From Capronia americana (lineage: Eukaryota; Ascomycota; Eurotiomycetes; Chaetothyriales; Herpotrichiellaceae), in contig JADWQD010000017.1 of assembly GCA_016110215.1 (NCBI GenBank), positions 806,001 through 870,000 on the forward strand: 64,000 bases of DNA, read 5' to 3'. This document shows, in pieces, positions 1 to 9,383 of this stretch. Under the pieces are notes generated by a model. It saw only the letters and a program-made list of their open reading frames with translations, did no database searches and was not told the DNA's origin. Numbering within the stretch: position 1 is the first letter of the stretch; the number at the start of each line of letters is the position of its first letter. A program made the translations under genes and the position numbers.

Positions 1-2
1 AA

Positions 3-1265
3 GATGAACACAATCCTCAACATCCCAGCGCCTGGACCCCACATACAGGGGCAAGATACCATCGAGAATCCTTCACGGATGGAAGATTTGGACAGCGGAC
101 AGTACCGCATCACCTACCGAGTGACCTCGACGGTGTACGTGACTGGGAACCTTGGAGAGAAGAACAGCCACTTTCCCACAGCTCCATGGTCTATTCGTAC
201 GAAGATGGCTCGTCCAGATTTTCGTATGGTGGTTCACTTGCAAGGGTGCAAGGAGTGAGGTCTGAAATTGGAAGAGAAAGCAGAGCTACCAGTCATCTCT
301 CTGTTCATAAAGAGAAAAGTTCCGAGCCGGGAGCACCGGTTACTCGACCGGAAATGTCGAGACTCGGCGTCGATCAGACAATGAACGAGAGTGCGGTCCA
401 GGACTTCCTCGAGAGCTTCGACCCAATGGCCGGCGGAAACTCCTTGAGTAATACCAAGACCGGCGTTGGTAACGTGCACCCTCCTGAGCACCAAATGCCT
501 CTTAGCATGGAGTTGTCACAGCGGCTTGGTGGATCACCCATGCTTCACCCAAATTGGGACATATTCAGCACTGTTTCCTCGAGCCATCTTCCTCCTTTCC
601 CGCCTCCAGCGCAGGGCGCTTCTTTGCCTATACGCGAACTCGAGCAGCATACTGTACCGCCCCACGATGCTGCAATCCAACAACAGTACAACACTTCACC
701 GGCATCAACTCGCGGCTACGAGGTTTCGCGAGATTCTGTTTCTGGTGGCAGATACGTGCGACAGAGTCCTGAGCGTCCACATCGGCTTCGATATGGAAGC
801 GAAAGTGACGATGCACGGGATGCAGCCTCGGCCAACGCGGAGCCTTTCTACGGGCACCGATACGTCTATGATCGGGATGGAAGGAAATATGAAGAGATAC
901 GGGAGATGGCCGTTGAGAGATACCCAGTCCAACACGACAGATTTTCAAATGGTTTTCGCGAACCATACACACCGGCTGGGGTGCACTATGTGGATGATAG
1001 AGGCTACTTTGTCCACCGGGCAGTTGGCCGGGAAGATTTGGGCCGTGCCATGCCTAGAATATATCAAGCCAACGATATCGACCATCATCCTCAGCAGATT
1101 ACAAGGCCATCATTCGATGACCGCTATCGTGGCGAGGAACAGTTGGTCCCAGAGCGTCAGACACGAACGCTCATATTCGACGATCGAGATGTCATTTACC
1201 AACCAATCGAGCCACCCATGCGGGCAGCAGCTCGTTCGTTGGGCAGGGGCCGTCCTGAAGACTGA
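3..1265 (+). CDS. C-terminal part of an unrecognised protein (5' truncated by window edge)
   Basis: The frame is open from the first bases of the window, and no stop lies upstream of its first ATG at 186. This is therefore the 3' exon of a gene that starts left of the window, with about 420 codons visible and a TGA stop. The product is polar and rich in Arg, Asp, Tyr, His and Pro, for example YVYDRDGRKYEE and FDDRDVIYQPIEPP near the end. No membrane segment, signal peptide or catalytic motif is visible. Low-complexity composition suggests a largely disordered tail. I do not recognise the family. A second long plus-strand frame (466-1374) overlaps it, but its composition looks like a shadow. 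Confidence 0.6.
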   Translation, partial: DEHNPQHPSAWTPHTGARYHRESFTDGRFGQRTVPHHLPSDLDGVRDWEPWREEQPLSHSSMVYSYEDGSSRFSYGGSLARVQGVRSEIGRESRATSHLSVHKEKSSEPGAPVTRPEMSRLGVDQTMNESAVQDFLESFDPMAGGNSLSNTKTGVGNVHPPEHQMPLSMELSQRLGGSPMLHPNWDIFSTVSSSHLPPFPPPAQGASLPIRELEQHTVPPHDAAIQQQYNTSPASTRGYEVSRDSVSGGRYVRQSPERPHRLRYGSESDDARDAASANAEPFYGHRYVYDRDGRKYEEIREMAVERYPVQHDRFSNGFREPYTPAGVHYVDDRGYFVHRAVGREDLGRAMPRIYQANDIDHHPQQITRPSFDDRYRGEEQLVPERQTRTLIFDDRDVIYQPIEPPMRAAARSLGRGRPED

Positions 1266-3951
1266 GGGACCCCTACTCCGTGAGTGGGCGGTGCGAGGCG
1301 CTCGACGTCTAGGAAATATACGCAAATTTGAAGAGCTGGTGGCTATCTCATTCATGGGCTCAAGTGGGTGGTAATTACAAAACGGATCGGGGAAGGAGAT
1401 TTCTGTTGTTTCTGCTTTTCAACGATACCCCTTTGCATTTTCTCGAGCGATGGAATACTGCTGCTGCTGACCGCTATACGTCCTCGCACGGGCAGTCAAA
1501 TAATATATCTACTCTATTCCATTCGATCTTTTGCAGGTTTCCGGCTTTCAAAAGCGTACAATAGCATCGTCCGTCCACCCACTCAAGCTGGCAAGGCAAG
1601 CACTGACGTTGTCTGGGAAGTTCAACCTCGCGCTGTGTGTTGGCAACGACCCGGCACAGTGGCCATGGCCAACATCAGCACGTGGCCACAAGATGAAACC
1701 AGAGATGGGTTGTTATTTTTTTTTGCTTTTCGGAAGCAGGCATTAAGCACAGCCATGCTGTGCACGGCATGCATCAGTGCCCAACGTGAGGCGGGCCCCA
1801 CTCCCAGCATGTGACTCTTGCTTTTAGCGGACGCAGTGTGCCACCACACTTGACCCCCGGGGCATTTTCGACGGTGGGGACGATTTCCGAGCGTAAAACT
1901 CGGTACCAGAGCTGGACCATGTGCTGCTGGCCCTCCTGCGTGGCTCGTTGCGATGTGCCGTATAGCACATTAATTTTGGAGGCCTCCCTTTCTTGTAGAA
2001 GCAAGTAAGTGTCGGCAACCCCCAGATGACAACGGCTTTAGTGCGAGGCAGACAGGGCTGCAGCGACCTGCCCCCGCTTATGCACATGAGGGCAGAAGAA
2101 ATTTTTGACATTGGCTCAGTTCGGCCTGGTGGCCCAATACGATGGATGTCACTTTACGCCGTGTGCGACAAGTCAATTATTGGTAAGGCTGGTGCGTCAT
2201 GGCCCCTTCATGTGATATGGTGCTTTCTCGCCGCTGGTTGGTGATTGTCACACTTCAAGGAAATTGAACGCTCCGCCAAATTATATGATCTCAATAAAGT
2301 CACAGAGATCGACTACGTCAAATCAACACCTCGCCTAGCAAATAAGATTACTATGCTTCGCCCTCAACAAGGACAAAGCCTACCTAGTCCGAAGGGAGAT
2401 GGCGGTGGCTTCACCGCGACTTCGGGCTCGTCGGGAAGATCGACCACAGCCTTGGGTTTGACGTGACTGATTTCCCGGTTCAGCATACGGTACGCAGAAG
2501 GGTCAACGAAATCAAGGATGGCGACCGTATTAGCCTTCGGAAACAAGCCCTGGACCCAGCATCAGGGCAAGGATAGGCAAGTGGTGACAGTTCCAACAGC
2601 GGTCGGTGACTGGAGCTGTGCTTGAGGCTTGAGTGAAAGCGATTCTAACTCCCCCACACTTCGGAACCGTTCCCGTGTTCAGAAACCGGGTGAAGGCAAC
2701 GGTCAAAATATGGCATAGGCAGGGCCGAGAGGAGGCCCAGAGGATGGTGAAGCCAGGTTGCAGGAGAGTGTCTCATGTAGATCCAGCTCTCGATAACGAG
2801 GCTGACAGTCGGCCAGCAGTCAATCATTGACGAAAGCGGGAATGACAACCAGTAGCAAAAGGAATGTACATTGTTGTCAAGGTCGACGTCGATAGCCGTC
2901 AGTCCAAGCTAGCTTAGCTGTTGGTGACCGGGGCTTGAAAAGCTAAACCACGTTGAGGTTTGGCAGTATCAGCCGCAGCACCCGGGAGTGGCGACCTGTG
3001 GCCTTCGGCGGCTCCCCCTCCAACTCACTCCACCTCCGTCTTTCTATCCAAGCATCTGTCCAACCAACTTCGGCTTCTCTTCTCATCCGCCAACTATCAT
3101 CGTCTTTCTCACTCTACCCAACCTTGTTCATCCTCTCGTCGCGTTGGCATCTGCATCGCGTGCGCAACATCGTCTTACCATAGGATCGACAAAACACACC
3201 ATCTTAAGACCGGCCCAAGTGAATCGTCCGCGGGCGTGTCGTCCAATTATCTTCCGCCTTGGTCGGCAAAACATCAACAATCATTCGTCTCGCCCTCTCT
3301 TCCGCCTTGCCTCGCGCATTTGCATACATGTATGTACCTCTCATTTGCCTCTCCATTTCTTTCCATTAGGTATTATTATCTTAGATCGCGATGCTAGTTT
3401 GCCGATACTAGTATCGCCAATGGCATCAATCCCCAGCTGGCTGACCGCAAACCAGACCTGCATCTCATCTGCAGCTGGCCGTGCCCGCATAGCATCGCTG
3501 CGCATTACTCTCGCGTGTCGCATCGCCTCGCCCGCCATCCTGCTGGCTGGTTGACTGTCTAGCTGGTGGTCTCGGTCAAGCTTCGACCTAGTCTACCGCC
3601 TTCGAGTTCGTCATTCGTACCCGGCGTCCTGGTAGACCGCCTCATTCGACGCTCCTTCGCAGGGTACCGAGACAGGTGCAGGTCCGCCTGCACGACAACG
3701 CATCTACCCACGGTCCACTCCCGGTGCCTGTCAGCCCCCAGAGACCGCGCCGGGCGACCATCATTTTGGGCACGAACAGAAGCCGGAGAAAGCGATCGTC
3801 TGACCTCTTGCGACGGAAGTGACGCAGGCCAGCATTAGGCATTCTGCATCGGTGTCGCCCCAGTGTGTGACGTGGTCACTGCCTGCAACCAAGCAATTTT
3901 CGCCCTGCAATCCGGCCGCTGCGGCTATCCTCCAGACTACCGGACTACATC
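1266..3951. other. Long gene-free stretch; includes the hapC leader and promoter
   Basis: No open frame here has convincing protein-like composition or a recognisable domain. The left part holds the 3' flank of the preceding gene and a T-run near 1712. From about 3000 to 3400 the plus strand is pyrimidine-rich (many CTC, TCT and CCT runs), as is common in promoters and long 5' leaders of filamentous-fungal genes. The probable use is the regulatory region and untranslated leader of hapC, but no transcript boundary can be read from sequence. Confidence 0.5.
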
Positions 3952-5227
3952 ATGTCGGCCTCCCCACCCAAGGAACCCGATGTCGAACAGAACGCACAAT
4001 CTGGTGAAGAGCAGGAGCATATGGACCGCGATCAAGAAGGAACACAAGGCACCGGCTTGGACTTTGAGGTCAAGGAGCAGGACCGATGGCTCCCGATAGC
4101 AAATGGTTGGTGCAACTTCCATTCTGTCCCCGTGTCTTTTTGTTCAGGTCCAAAATCTGGCTGTTTCGCGCCCGTGTCACCAGACGCGCAGGTTGGACCT
4201 TGAGTTTTTGATTTGTTCGACCCTTGCGTTACAAGCCATGCATCTTTGCGCGCGTCAGGAACATTGCATTTCCCCTCTGTACGAATCCGAATGTGCGACG
4301 CTGCAGCTGCTCTTTAGCCAGCTTCGTCTCATTCGTCGTTGCTTCTCTTCTCCTCAGCCATGGTTCGGGTCGCAGCTCTCCTATACGCTGACTGGTGCGG
4401 TAACTCGACCACTCACAAAGCACTGTCAAAGTCTACTTCGAGCACACATCACCTCCATCATGCCTTCTATCAAGTCCGAACAGGAGCGCAAATCATCTTC
4501 ATCGTCCAAGAAGCGTCATGGGGGTCGATCGTCGGATTCGTCCATCATGTCGACCATGTCAGATGCTAACATACACAACTTTGCACCAGTTGCCCGGATC
4601 ATGAAGACCGCCCTGCCCGACAACGCCAAAATCGCCAAAGAGGCCAAAGAGTGCATGCAGGAATGTGTGAGCGAGTTCATCAGCTTCATCACCAGCGAAG
4701 GTTCGTTGTCCATATCTCTCGCATGTTTACAGCGACGGGAATCATTGACTGACGTTGCACAGCATCCGAGAAATGTCAACAGGAGAAGCGCAAGACGGTC
4801 AATGGGGAGGATATTCTCTTCGCCATGACGTCGCTTGGTTTCGAAAACTATGCGGAGGCCCTCAAAATCTATCTGTCCAAGTATCGCGAAGTAAGTTTAG
4901 TGTCCTCCCCGTCCCTTCTTTCTTCTCCTTTGTCCACTTGACGGGGAATTCAATCTGAACAATCGAACTGATTGGGATGAGACCCAATCCACAAGGGGCG
5001 AGAACCAGAACAGACCTACCAGCAGCGGCGGCTATGCCGGCGGCGGGAATGCCCAGGGCAATACCGCGCCAGGCGGCGGTTACCCAGGCGGCCAACCCGA
5101 CAATGCCAACGAACTACTGAGCCAGGGCCATGGGCTGAATGCGAACGACCCCGATGCGACCGGCTCCTACGGCTATCCCAGCGCCGTGCCCACCGGCCAC
5201 AACGGCATCACCGGCGACAACTTTTGA
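3952..5227 (+). CDS. hapC: CCAAT-binding factor subunit HapC (HAP3/NF-YB)
   Basis: This is the NF-YB-type histone-fold subunit of the heterotrimeric CCAAT-binding complex, which acts in the nucleus with HapB and HapE. Exons 3952-4105, 4590-4700, 4763-4890 and 4982-5227 join to 212 residues. The conserved core spans about residues 42-135: EQDRWLPIANVARIMK, then NAKIAKEAKECMQECVSEFI, then the KRKTVNGEDILFAMTSLGF helix. The spliced junction of exons 1 and 2 recreates the invariant IANVARIMK, which fixes intron 1 and the start at 3952. The fungal tail TQSTRGENQNRP and a Gly-rich C-terminus follow. Intron 1 is 484 bp, far longer than other introns here, and is open in the exon-2 frame; an internal ATG at 4460 could give a different N-terminus. 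CBC normally controls redox, iron and secondary-metabolism genes. Confidence 0.95.
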
Positions 5228-6185
5228 GGCGTCCGGCGAGAAGGTGCGAGGGTGTGAAGGCGGCTCTGGGACAACAGAGGACGAAAGTACACCATCTGCC
5301 AATCCCTCGAGCACGGCCAGTTGGATTAATGGACTGGTGGAATGAGGCTTGGACGGAGAGGACGAAATAAGGAAGTGGCGCTTCATTCGTTAATCATTCT
5401 GTGACTGTACTTGCAGCACGAAGATCGGCATGGGAAGGAACCAACGGGCGGGCTGTCTGAACACGGGAGATTTCGCGATGTATTGGGCTTAATCGAGACG
5501 GACCGTCCCGGGAAAAGAGTGTTATGAGAAGAGAATGGAGATGCATGGAGTCGAGTCAGACACGACGGATCAACGAAACACGAGAAGCAGCATTGAGGAA
5601 GAATCCAACCCGCTAGAAGGACTCCACAGCCAGGCAGTTTCCATGCCGTGACAACAACTCGAGCGTGAAGTGACCGGCGGACGTGCTTATCGGAAGCCGT
5701 TTATCTCGCCCGAATGCTGCACCAGTGCGCCCTTTGCAAGACACAGCTGCGCGGCCCAGGTAGGTACCTTCCTCAAGCGAAAATCGGAGGGACCTGCACG
5801 TGAGATAGCGCCCTCGGCATGGAATGTGATTGGCGGGTCGGAGATCTTACGCCGACAATCAGCAAGGGCGTAAACTGTCAATCGTTCGGAGGGCGAACGG
5901 CCGACGCCAACCGCTTATTTCCTTCTGGTTCACCGTTCCCTCACCCCCTTGTCACTCAAGTCACTCTTTGATTTACATAATCCCTTCCCAGCCCATCCAG
6001 TCCCCCAATTCGTCGTATGTAATACTTACGGTTGGGACGTCACGCGGTTACACCTGCTCTGCGTTTCATTTAACATTCGAACCGTTGCCAACATCTGTTT
6101 TTTCGACAGTTGCCCATGCGAATTTGCTACTTGATCTGCCAGCGTATAAAGGGCGAATCGAGTCGCCCGTCCGAATTTACTGATA
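5228..6185. other. hapC 3' flank and promoter of the Aro8-type gene
   Basis: No gene is supported. The right part (about 5920-6010) is rich in C and T on the plus strand, typical of a fungal core promoter or leader. A TATAAA lies at 6145-6150, only 36 nt before the ATG of the next gene, which is close for a TATA box and may be chance. Confidence 0.5.
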
Positions 6186-7939
6186 ATGGCTCCCCATGCC
6201 GAGCCTGAGGCGCTCACAGACACATCATCTATCGTTCTGAACGACCCGGTCCTTAGCAACGGCGAGACTCACGCCGTCTTTACACTCGACGATGTCTTGC
6301 CACACCGCCAGAAGTCGACCCCGCCCCCGAGAGGCGTTGCCGCCTTCTCAGAAGCCGACATGTTCAAGAGCAAAGGCGCCTTCAAGGGGCCAAAAGCTAA
6401 GCGATGGGATCATCACCTCTCTACGGAGAGCAAAGCCAGAACTGCGTCCTCGCTGAAAGGAGCTATGAAGTTCTTCAAGCCGGATACCATCAGCCTCTGT
6501 GGGGGATTGCCTTCCAGGTTAGTCTGACTCCCACCGTCGTTTTGATAGGACGCCTATTCTAAACCATGTCTAGTGACTACTTCCCCTTCGAGAAGCTGAG
6601 TGCAAAGGTCCCTGCCGCGCCCGAGTTCTCAGAGGCCGAAACGGCCAAGTCTGGGAAGAACTTCTCGAGTGGCAAGCACGATGCCAAGGAAGGAAAATCA
6701 TTCCTTGACCTCTCGATCGCCCTCAATTACGGTCAAGCCATGGGTCCGGGAGCACTGCTTCGATTTGTCACTGAACATACCGAAGTCGTTCATCATCCGC
6801 CATACTCGGATTGGGATGTCTGTTTGACCTCTGGCAGCACTTCCGCCTTGGAAATCGCTTTGCGAATGTTCACAGAGAAAGGGCATTATGTCATAACCGA
6901 AGAATACACCTTTAGCACCGCCATAGAGACGGTAGATCCTCTGGGTTGCAGAATGCTGGGCATCAAGATGGACGCCGATGGAATGCTGCCTGACCACTTA
7001 GACCAGGTTTTGTCGACGTGGGACGAATCTGCCCGAAAGGCGCCAAAGCCGTTCCTGGTGTACACGGTGCCGACTGGACAGAATCCAACAGCGAGCACCC
7101 AATCGCTTGAGCGAAGAAGACAGCTCTACGCGCTGGCAGAGAAGCACGACCTCTACATCCTCGAAGACGAGCCATACTACTTCCTCCAGATGGAGCCTTA
7201 TGTCTCGGGCCAGACGCACTCCGTCCCGACGCCATTCAAGCCCGTCGCGGTGGTAGACTTCCTGGGCAATCTTGTCCCTTCATACCTCTCCATCGACGTT
7301 TCTGGCCGTGTTTTACGACTCGACTCCTTCTCCAAGATTATCGCTCCAGGCTCCCGCTGCGGTTGGGTTACGGGCTCCAAGCAGGTCATCGAGCGCTTTA
7401 TGCGCCACAACGAAGTCAGCGCACAAAACCCCGCGGGTTTCGCAATGATCCACCTATACAATCTGCTCGAAGAGAACTGGGGCCACAAAGGATTCCTGGA
7501 GTGGTTGATGTATATCCGCGCAGAATATACTCGGCGACGAGATATCATCGTCAACGCATGCGAACAATTCCTCCCAGTAGAGATATGCAGTTGGGTGGCA
7601 CCCCGAGCGGGCATGTTCCATTGGGTCAAGGTCGACGTGACAAAACATCCTCTGTACGAATCCAGACGCAAGCTCGACGGAAGTGTCGACTATCCCACCC
7701 TACTTGAAATTGAAGAGGCCATGTTCCACGCCGCGGCCGAACAGTCGGTTCTGATCGCCCGAGGATCATGGTTTAGGGCTCAGAGAGGCAGCGATACCGA
7801 ATTGTTCTTCCGCACGACTTTCGCCGCGGCTCCAGCCGATAAAATGGTCGAGGCTATCAAGAGAGTTGGTGCGGCAATTAGGAAAGAATTCGGCCTCGAA
7901 GGAGCTCCTGAGAAGAGCCAGAATGGACATGCGAAATGA
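6186..7939 (+). CDS. Aromatic/2-aminoadipate aminotransferase, Aro8 type
   Basis: PLP-dependent class I/II (fold type I) transaminase of the Aro8/Lys-N group, which moves amino groups between 2-oxoglutarate and aromatic amino acids or 2-aminoadipate. Exons 6186-6517 and 6574-7939 flank a 56-bp intron and give 565 residues. Visible family marks are SGSTSALEIALRMF (cofactor phosphate region), YTVPTGQNPTA, the Asp in ILEDEPYY, and the Schiff-base lysine at about residue 365 in DSFSKIIAPGSRCGW. The length and the long N-terminal extension before GGLPS fit fungal Aro8 proteins. No mitochondrial presequence is obvious, so it is probably cytosolic. Substrate preference (Aro8 versus Aro9 or lysine pathway) cannot be settled from sequence. 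Confidence 0.92.
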
Positions 7940-9383
7940 GTTGGGAGTCCGTCAACAGACTTTTGGCATCTGCGAGCCCTTGTATCATTGCACTGGGGGC
8001 TAACTGGTGCAACGCAAGAATAAGCATCCAGTCCAGCGAAGCCCCGCCGATATTGCAGCTCCCTCACGACATTCACAGAACAGAGACTGCTAGCTCTGCA
8101 GAAATCTCCACCATGATCAGTCCTTTTGGCAGCACAACTAGACACTGGGGTTGTGTCTGTTAGCTGAGATATCTGCGCTCCTCGGAATCCCCAAGTCTCA
8201 ACATTCAAAGCATGCCCGCAGCATTGCTCGATATGAACTCACAATGTGGTCCGTCTCACGAGCAAGCAAGATAACGACGTCTAGGCCGAAATAATGGAGA
8301 GAGAAACCAAGCGCGCCCAGCACTCTGTCTCTGCCAGACATGCGGTCAATGGGGATAAGGTAAACCCTTGTCCACGGGGAGAACCGAGAATAGATAGGTT
8401 ATCAACACTGTACTGGTACCGGTAGTCCTCCGATGCAAAGAAGCCGCTCCCCTCGAATCCCCATACACAGAGTAGAATCTAGCACGATCTGCGCAGTCAA
8501 GAGATATTCATCATTCCTACTAGATGCTCGTGCAGACGTAGCTTTCCCAATCTTCGAATAACGCCGGCAGATGACGTGAGACCTTTACCCTCGCGTGGGC
8601 AGTTTAGTTCGTTACTGTGATTAAGTTATTTATGCCTTCTCTGAGTAGCAGGTAGCAGGTGCCTCGTACTAATCCTAGTAGTCGTAAGTCGTAAGTCGTA
8701 AAGTCATAAGTCATAAGTCATATCCCCTTCTTCTTCGAATCCTACCTTTGCAAAGGTCCTCCTATCTAAGCGTACCTACCTAGTTATCTCCGGGACAACG
8801 TACGTACGTACACAGTACTAGTACTAGGAGTCAGATGTGAGATGTGAGATGTGAGATGTGAGATCTGTGACCGTCACAATGTATTGGAGAGGGACTCGTC
8901 CTCGTCCTCGTACTCGTTTCGAGGACCTTTGCTCACCGGTCAGATTCTCCGTGTCAGTATGCGACGGTAAGACTAAGGGTAAAAGGTAAAGGTAAAGGGT
9001 ACAGGATCAACTTCGGCGTCGATTCTCGTCCGATGAAGATTCTGATCGGCGGGCGAGCGAGTGAGTGGGTGAGTGGGTGGGTGAAAGGTTCGGTGATCAT
9101 GCTGGGGATGTACCCAGTATATGTATGTCCAATACCTCTCGTGCAGGCATCGTTTTGGATTCCGGGAGATTATCCGGACTCTGGGCCTTGATCTGGACCA
9201 TGATCTGGACCTAGACCTGGACTTGGACATGGATACGGAGTACTCGGACTGCATTTCAAGTTCTAGATACGGCACTCGGTACATAGTATAGGCTCTCATT
9301 CTTTCGTCAATGCCATTTCGAATACCAATATCGGAGCTGTGTATTCTCCCTCATGGGACATACAATCCACCGCATGACACCTC
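7940..9383. other. Convergent intergenic region packed with short repeats in its right half
   Basis: It separates the 3' ends of two convergent genes. No coding sequence is supported; the Ser-Arg-rich frame on the minus strand at 8973-9299 is a translation of repeat DNA. The left half is unremarkable. The right half carries the tandem-repeat block listed separately. Confidence 0.6.
8645..9237. repeat. Cluster of eight different short tandem repeats
   Basis: Within about 590 bp several unrelated micro- and minisatellites follow each other: GTAGCAG units near 8647, three AAGTCGT then three AAGTCAT-type units at 8682-8720, ACGT repeats at 8799-8812, TACTAG near 8815, four GATGTGA units at 8833-8863, CTCGTC units at 8895-8916, GGTAAA units at 8978-9001, GTGAGTGG units at 9058-9084 and degenerate TGGACC units at 9180-9236. 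Such variety in one place is unusual in this window. Confidence 0.85.

Noticed and set aside
466..1374. 302-residue plus-strand frame overlapping the first gene
   Set aside because: Composition is that of a shifted reading of the real frame; no domain, and the other frame is open to the window edge.
2364..2549. Minus-strand segment reading NTVAILDFVDPSAYRML and PPPSPFGLGRL, preceded by a possible splice acceptor
   Set aside because: Only about 60 residues, no ATG, no convincing upstream exon, and no family recognised.
8973..9299. Minus-strand frame with Ser-Arg dipeptide repeats resembling an SR protein
   Set aside because: It is a translation of simple DNA repeats, with no RRM or other domain and no stable gene structure.
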